The position numbers were made by a program, and so were the translations under genes. A stretch of 64,000 nt of DNA from positions 1 to 64,000 of the forward strand of contig CAMZHX010000005.1 of the NCBI GenBank assembly GCA_947307055.1, written 5' to 3'. Shown here piece after piece: positions 59,266 through 64,000 of this stretch (positions within the stretch are counted from its first letter, which is position 1; each line of letters starts with the position of its first letter). This DNA comes from an uncultured Selenomonadales bacterium (GTDB lineage: Bacteria; Bacillota; Negativicutes; Selenomonadales; Selenomonadaceae). The notes below the pieces were generated by a model. It did not search any database and was not told the DNA's origin. It saw nothing but the letters and a program-made list of their open reading frames with translations.

Positions 59266-60354
59266 TCACTCCTTAGGCATTAAAATAATATTGACGGGCA
59301 AATTTGACGCGCCCGGCGGCGAATATTCAAAGCTGACAGTCCCGCGATAGTTGCCAAGCTCGGAAAGTTCTATGCCCGCTCTCATCAAGGAAAGACCTTC
59401 CAACCTCGCAAGTACAACGTGCGGCGGCTCGTAAGGCGTCTTGTCGCCGAAGTAAAGTCTATGCTTTGGCGTCTGAATCACGCCCGACATCCCTTGATAT
59501 TTAAAGCGGATTGCGCCGGCGTACTTCCCGCCGAGAGGACTGAGGCAAAAGCGCGTCAAAGATTTCGTGCGGAAGTTAATCGTATAATTTACGCCGTAGT
59601 TGCCGTAGTTGACGACTTCGGAGCCGTCGGTCGCGTCGATGCCGTGCTTAAAGCGGTCGTTAACGTCGTCTCCGATTATAACATAGCCTAGCCCGTCGCT
59701 TTTCCAATCGTAAGGCTTTTTTAGCGTCAAAGTTCGATTCATATTTTGGAAGGTGCCGCGCAGGCGATTTTTATCTTTGGGCAAAATTTCGGTGCGGTCG
59801 ACGAATTCGAGCGGGTCAGCGTTTTCGGGGTACATCATCAGATAAACTTTGACGGGTTGAGAAAAATTTAAATCACAGACGCCGTGAATTAACTGACCAG
59901 GCTTGAGGAGGAAATATTTCTCTTGTGGCTGATAAAGTTTGCGTTCGTAGCGGTGCAACTCGATTTTGTCTTTGAAATTGTTGTGCATGTACATGATTTG
60001 AGTGTCTTTGCCGACGGCGAAAAAATTTTTATTGGGCACGCTCAATCCGCCGCGAGTGATTTTTATGACGGCTTTACTGTCGGAGGCGTTCTCGAAAATT
60101 ATCGCGAACTTTTTCCGAACGCCGGTATCGTTTAGGTGATAAAATAAAATTCGGGCGTCGCCTGATACGGTGTCGGTGTATAAAATGCCGTTCTTGCGGA
60201 CGTATTCGGGGCTATCGGAGAAAATGAGCGTGCCGCCGCTGTCTTGCGAATGAACTTCTAGTTTATGCATAACCGATGAAATTTTTTCGGCGGAGGCGTT
60301 TGAAGTCAAAGTCAGCGCGGCGATTATAGTTGCGAAAAATTTTTTGATAAAGTT
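59266..60354 (-). CDS. Secreted protein of unknown function (probable TTG start, signal peptide LNFIKKFFATIIAALTLTSNASA)
   Basis: SD aaggag before TTG; hydrophobic leader. Confidence 0.72.
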   Translation of the reverse strand, partial: NFIKKFFATIIAALTLTSNASAEKISSVMHKLEVHSQDSGGTLIFSDSPEYVRKNGILYTDTVSGDARILFYHLNDTGVRKKFAIIFENASDSKAVIKITRGGLSVPNKNFFAVGKDTQIMYMHNNFKDKIELHRYERKLYQPQEKYFLLKPGQLIHGVCDLNFSQPVKVYLMMYPENADPLEFVDRTEILPKDKNRLRGTFQNMNRTLTLKKPYDWKSDGLGYVIIGDDVNDRFKHGIDATDGSEVVNYGNYGVNYTINFRTKSLTRFCLSPLGGKYAGAIRFKYQGMSGVIQTPKHRLYFGDKTPYEPPHVVLARLEGLSLMRAGIELSELGNYRGTVSFEYSPPGASNLPVNIILMPKE

Positions 60355-60465
60355 CAATGCGAAATCTCCTTGAAAAGTTTTTGGGTGATTATAACACGCG
60401 GCGATTAAAAGCACAAAAATTTTTCTTGACAAGGCGCGAAAAAAGGTTTAAGATAGCCGCGTTTT

Positions 60466-60541
60466 GGGGACGTAGCTCAGTTGGGAGAGCATCAGGTTCG
60501 CAATCTGGGGGTCAAGGGTTCGAATCCCTCCGTCTCCACCA
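60466..60541 (+). tRNA. tRNA-Ala, anticodon CGC, CCA encoded
   Basis: GGGGACG/CGTCTCC acceptor with G3.U70; D-arm GCTC..GAGC; anticodon loop TTCGCAA; T-loop TTCGAAT; ACCA 3' end. Confidence 0.92.
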
Positions 60542-60617
60542 ATAACTTAGAAACTTCAAGGCGGGAGCTTAACGACTTCCGCTTTTTTCCGTACTTTTTT
60601 AATCGGAGGAGATTATT

Positions 60618-61466
60618 TTGACAGAAACAGAAATTTGCTCGGCATTAGCGCAGGCGGTCGACGCAGTGCACAAAAAAAATCCGCTGGCACCGTCGATAAC
60701 CAACACGGTTACTCAAGACTTCGTGGCCAATGCTCAACTGGCAGTGGGCGGCTCGGCGGCTATGCTCTACCTCGCGGACGAGTGCATTCAAATGGCAAAA
60801 GTCGCGCCCGCATTTTACATCAACATGGGTACAGCTATGCCCTTCTATGCGGAGACTTTACCCAAAACAGCGCAAGTACTCCACGAAAATAAAACGCCGT
60901 GGGCACTCGATCCCGTCGGGATTGGGCTGTCAAATTTGCGCACGGACATTTTAAAGCAGTTCAAAAATTTTGCGCCGACGATAATTCGCGGGAATGCTTC
61001 GGAGATAATTGCGCTGGCAAAACTTTGGGGGCTGATTGAAGACGTTGGCGGACAAGTTCGCGGCGTAGATGCGACTGAAAAAGTTTCTTCGGCTAAGAAC
61101 GCGGCTATTGCTCTGGCGAAATTTACGGGTGGCGCAGTTGCAGTTTCGGGCGAGGAAGATTTTGTTACAGACGGCAATGATAAAATTTTATGCGCGGGCG
61201 GCTCGGAACTGTCGACGAAAATCACGGGAAGCGGTTGCGCTTTGGGTGGCATTATGGCGATTTATCTGACGGTGGCCACGCCATTTATCGCGGCTCTTAC
61301 GGCAACGACTATGTTCAATTTGGCGGGCACTAAGGCGGCGGCTGAATTTTCTGCGCCCGCAAGTTTCAAAGTAAATTTTTTAGATAATCTGTACGAATTG
61401 ACTGCGCAAGAAGTTGCAGAAAATTTCCGTGTGCCCGGTTCTTTTGAAAAAATGTTTAATTTCTAG
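60618..61466 (+). CDS. thiM: Hydroxyethylthiazole kinase (TTG start)
   Basis: NPLAPSITNTVTQDFVANAQLAVGGSAAML; ALDPVGIGLSNLR; IRGNASEI; ITGSGCALGG. Confidence 0.95.
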   Translation: MTETEICSALAQAVDAVHKKNPLAPSITNTVTQDFVANAQLAVGGSAAMLYLADECIQMAKVAPAFYINMGTAMPFYAETLPKTAQVLHENKTPWALDPVGIGLSNLRTDILKQFKNFAPTIIRGNASEIIALAKLWGLIEDVGGQVRGVDATEKVSSAKNAAIALAKFTGGAVAVSGEEDFVTDGNDKILCAGGSELSTKITGSGCALGGIMAIYLTVATPFIAALTATTMFNLAGTKAAAEFSAPASFKVNFLDNLYELTAQEVAENFRVPGSFEKMFNF

Positions 61467-61598
61467 AGCTTGGACAGAGAAATCATCAATCGCGTTCTGC
61501 GTTAATCGTCTCAATTTAATTATTTGAAGTCACTATTTCCATTCGCCCGTTTTACACAGAAAAATGTATCGCGTCATATATGAATGTCTAAAAAGAAC

Positions 61599-61623
61599 GG
61601 TCTCCCTCATATAGAAGGAGACC
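61599..61623 (-). terminator. Terminator of the minus-strand RTX gene
   Basis: GGTCTCC...GGAGACC followed on minus by GTTCTTTTT. Confidence 0.75.
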
Positions 61624-61662
61624 ATTTTAAATTTTATCGTAGAGTTAAAAGTTTTCCAATAA

Positions 61663-64000
61663 TCATTTGAGTTTTTTACCGCTGAGGGTGTGAGTTGTGC
61701 CGTTAATGTTGAAAGCGTCGCCGGATTTAACGCCGTCAAATACAACAGTACCGCCGCCTGAAATCGTGAGTGTCAATTTATTGTTGCTGAAGGAAGATTT
61801 GGTAAAGGAGCCGCCCGCCGAACCGTTGGCTTTAAGAATTTTGAGCATGTCACCGGTCTCGTAATCCATAATCTTATCGGTGCCTTCGTTGGGCTTGTAA
61901 ATGAATATGTCGGAGCCTGCGCCACCGTAAAGCGTATCATTTCCGGTTCCACCCCAGAGACTATCATTACCCTTGCCACCGAGCAATTTATCATTACCAG
62001 AGCCACCGGACAAAGTGTCTGCGCCGTCGCCGCCATTGAGTGAGTCGTTACCCGCGCCACCAAGCAATTTATCATTACCCGCACTTCCGCTTAACGTGTC
62101 ATTTCCGGCACCGCCATTTAATATATCGTTGCCATTCTTGCCGTAGAGTTTATCGTTGCTTGCGCCGCCCAAGATTGAATTGGCGAGCGCATTACCCGTG
62201 ATATTGAGCTTAGAAGTCGCCGAGCCGTCAATCGTCACCAAGTCGGAATAATTCGTTGCATTGAAAGTTTTAGTCGCGGCGGAAAGTGTTACAGAAGTTT
62301 TGTTTCCATTGAAGCGACCGTCCTTTGTGTAAATAAATTTTTTGTTGTCGGCGAAGGTGATGACTTTGTCCGAGCCGTTGAGAATCGTCAAACTGTTTTC
62401 GCTATAGGTTAAGACAACTTTATTGTTGGCAACCGAGAAGATGGCGTCGCCGAGACTGCTACTTACGCTGATTTTATCCGTACCTGGTGTGTAGTCGGCG
62501 ATTGTGTCGTTACCCGCGCTGAAGACGAACAAATCTTTTCCTGTACCGCCGTGAAGTGAATCATTACCTGTGCTACCGATTAGCGTATCATTGCCCGCGC
62601 CACCGCTCAAAGTGTCGTTGCCGTTTCCGCCATTGAGTGAATCGTTATTCGCGCCTCCGAGCAATTTGTCATTGCCCGCGCCGCCGCTCAAAGTGTCGTT
62701 GCCGTTTCCGCCATTGATTGAATCGTTATTCGCGCCGCCGACCAGTTTGTCATTGCCTTTGTCGCCTTCGACCGAAGCATTTTTTGCCGCAATGTTCAAG
62801 GTATCAGCTCCGCTCGTGCCGACGAATTTTTTGCCTTTCATGTCGCCCGTCAATTTGACTGTGTAACCGCTGGCGTTGGATTTGATTGAAGCGTTCGCAC
62901 CGAGTACGTTTGCATTGAGCGTGAGCGTTTTGTTTTCGGGCAGGGAAAGTTTTGCATTTTTAATCAGCCCGCCGAGAGCAATTTGAGCGTCACCCGTCTT
63001 TTTGGCAGTGTAGACAATTTTGTTGTTTTCGAGGGTGTAGCCTGCGCTCGTGTCCGTGTGCAAGGTTGCGTTCGTGTCATTAACAGTCCACGTCGGAGCC
63101 AGAGTTGTGGGAACTGTAACATCATTGGCAAGCTTGAGGGTGTAGCCATCGGAGATAGTGACAGCTTTCTTATTGAGGTTAGCCGCCTTGAGGGTGACAG
63201 TAGTGCCGTCAACTTTAATGCCACTCGTCGATTTGATACCGGTGACAGTGAAGGACTTAGGAGCAGTCGCCTCTGTGTAGCTGACTTTGTTATTGGCGAG
63301 AGAGTAACCAGCAGTCGTGCTCGCAAAGTTGTAAGTCGCTTTGCCGGAAGAAACTTTGCTCCAACCTGCTTTAGTCGCTACCGGTGCCGCAACGTCATCA
63401 GCAAGTTTGAGAGTGAAGCCGTCGGAGATGGTGACAGCCTTTTTGTTGAGGTTAGCCGCCTTGAGGGTGACGGTCGAGCCGTCAACTTTAATGCCACTCG
63501 TCGATTTGATACCGGTGACAGTGAAGGACTTAGGAGCAGTCGCCTCTGTGTAGCTGACTTTGTTATTGGCGAGAGAGTAACCAGCAGTCGTGCTCGCAAA
63601 GTTGTAAGTCGCTTTGCCGGAAGAAACTTTGCTCCAACCTGCTTTAGTCGCTACCGGTGCCGCAACGTCATCAGCAAGTTTGAGAGTGAAGCCGTCGGAG
63701 ATGGTGACAGCCTTTTTGTTGAGGTTAGCCGCCTTGAGGGTGACGGTCGAGCCGTCAACTTTAATGCCACTCGTCGATTTGATACCGGTGACAGTGAAGG
63801 ACTTAGGAGCAGTCGCCTCTGTGTAGCTGACTTTGTTATTGGCGAGAGAGTAACCAGCAGTCGTGCTCGCAAAGTTGTAAGTCGCTTTGCCGGAAGAAAC
63901 TTTGCTCCAACCTGCTTTAGTCGCTACCGGTGCCGCAACGTCATCAGCAAGTTTGAGGGTATAACCGTCGGAGATAGTGACAGCCTTCTTGTTGAGATTA
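61663..64000 (-). CDS. RTX-type repeat protein, 5' end outside the window
   Basis: Frame open beyond the listed 466-aa ORF: hand translation continues ...WTVNDTNATLHTDTSAGY and through 91-aa repeats (AGWSKVSSGKATYNFASTTAGYSLANNKVSYTEATAPKSFTVTGIKSTSGIKVDGSTVTLKAANLNKKAVTISDGFTLKLADDV) to 64000 without a stop. Confidence 0.9.
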   Translation of the reverse strand, partial: NLNKKAVTISDGYTLKLADDVAAPVATKAGWSKVSSGKATYNFASTTAGYSLANNKVSYTEATAPKSFTVTGIKSTSGIKVDGSTVTLKAANLNKKAVTISDGFTLKLADDVAAPVATKAGWSKVSSGKATYNFASTTAGYSLANNKVSYTEATAPKSFTVTGIKSTSGIKVDGSTVTLKAANLNKKAVTISDGFTLKLADDVAAPVATKAGWSKVSSGKATYNFASTTAGYSLANNKVSYTEATAPKSFTVTGIKSTSGIKVDGTTVTLKAANLNKKAVTISDGYTLKLANDVTVPTTLAPTWTVNDTNATLHTDTSAGYTLENNKIVYTAKKTGDAQIALGGLIKNAKLSLPENKTLTLNANVLGANASIKSNASGYTVKLTGDMKGKKFVGTSGADTLNIAAKNASVEGDKGNDKLVGGANNDSINGGNGNDTLSGGAGNDKLLGGANNDSLNGGNGNDTLSGGAGNDTLIGSTGNDSLHGGTGKDLFVFSAGNDTIADYTPGTDKISVSSSLGDAIFSVANNKVVLTYSENSLTILNGSDKVITFADNKKFIYTKDGRFNGNKTSVTLSAATKTFNATNYSDLVTIDGSATSKLNITGNALANSILGGASNDKLYGKNGNDILNGGAGNDTLSGSAGNDKLLGGAGNDSLNGGDGADTLSGGSGNDKLLGGKGNDSLWGGTGNDTLYGGAGSDIFIYKPNEGTDKIMDYETGDMLKILKANGSAGGSFTKSSFSNNKLTLTISGGGTVVFDGVKSGDAFNINGTTHTLSGKKLK
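63170..64000. repeat. 273-bp (91-aa) tandem repeat, near-identical copies continuing past the window edge
   Basis: Paired ORFs 63341-63553/63614-63826 and 63378-63599/63651-63872 are offset by exactly 273 bp with identical translations. Confidence 0.95.

Noticed and set aside
60466-60541. tRNA-Ala as integration site for a genomic island
   Set aside because: No integrase and no repeated tRNA 3' end seen in the window; flanks are housekeeping genes.
60541-60617. TPP riboswitch upstream of thiM
   Set aside because: The gap is too short and lacks the THI-box (CUGAGA) motif; only a simple terminator-like hairpin (GCGGGAG...CTTCCGC-TTTTTT) is present.
61533-61745. 70-aa minus ORF downstream of the RTX gene
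   Set aside because: Overlaps the terminator and the RTX C-terminus out of frame.

Overview
The 64 kb window is chromosomal and looks like a diderm Firmicute of the Negativicutes/Selenomonas type. That placement is inferred from an SLH-domain porin, T1SS-style RTX proteins and spoVS. Core content: glycogen genes (glgP partial, glgD, glgC), rny-ymdB-spoVS, tyrS, cca, ileS, mfd, feoAB, hemB, cobS, thiM and one tRNA-Ala(CGC). Accessory content is mostly surface-related: three tandem GT8 glycosyltransferases, a cluster of five GT2 ORFs (one with three GT2 domains), a DUF4422 protein, two tandem DUF1919-like proteins and three RTX-repeat proteins (one about 2,775 aa, one running off the window). 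The strongest unannotated signal is at 42.1-42.84 kb, a gap between tyrS and feoB. It holds two intact tandem modules plus one degenerate copy. Each intact module encodes a 25-26 aa hydrophobic peptide behind an SD-sequestering UUCG hairpin, with a convergent small RNA. All five promoters have 17-nt spacers. This looks like an unannotated tandem type I toxin-antitoxin array. Other notable signals: a G13 tract that frameshifts a DUF1919-like gene and a G9 tract inside a GT8 gene (candidate phase-variation switches), a near-identical duplicated GT2 gene junction 4,446 bp apart, 273-bp tandem repeats in an RTX gene, several families of short intergenic inverted repeats, a relic DeoR-like helix-turn-helix, and a possible relic of a second small-peptide locus. 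All homology calls are by eye; no database search was run.
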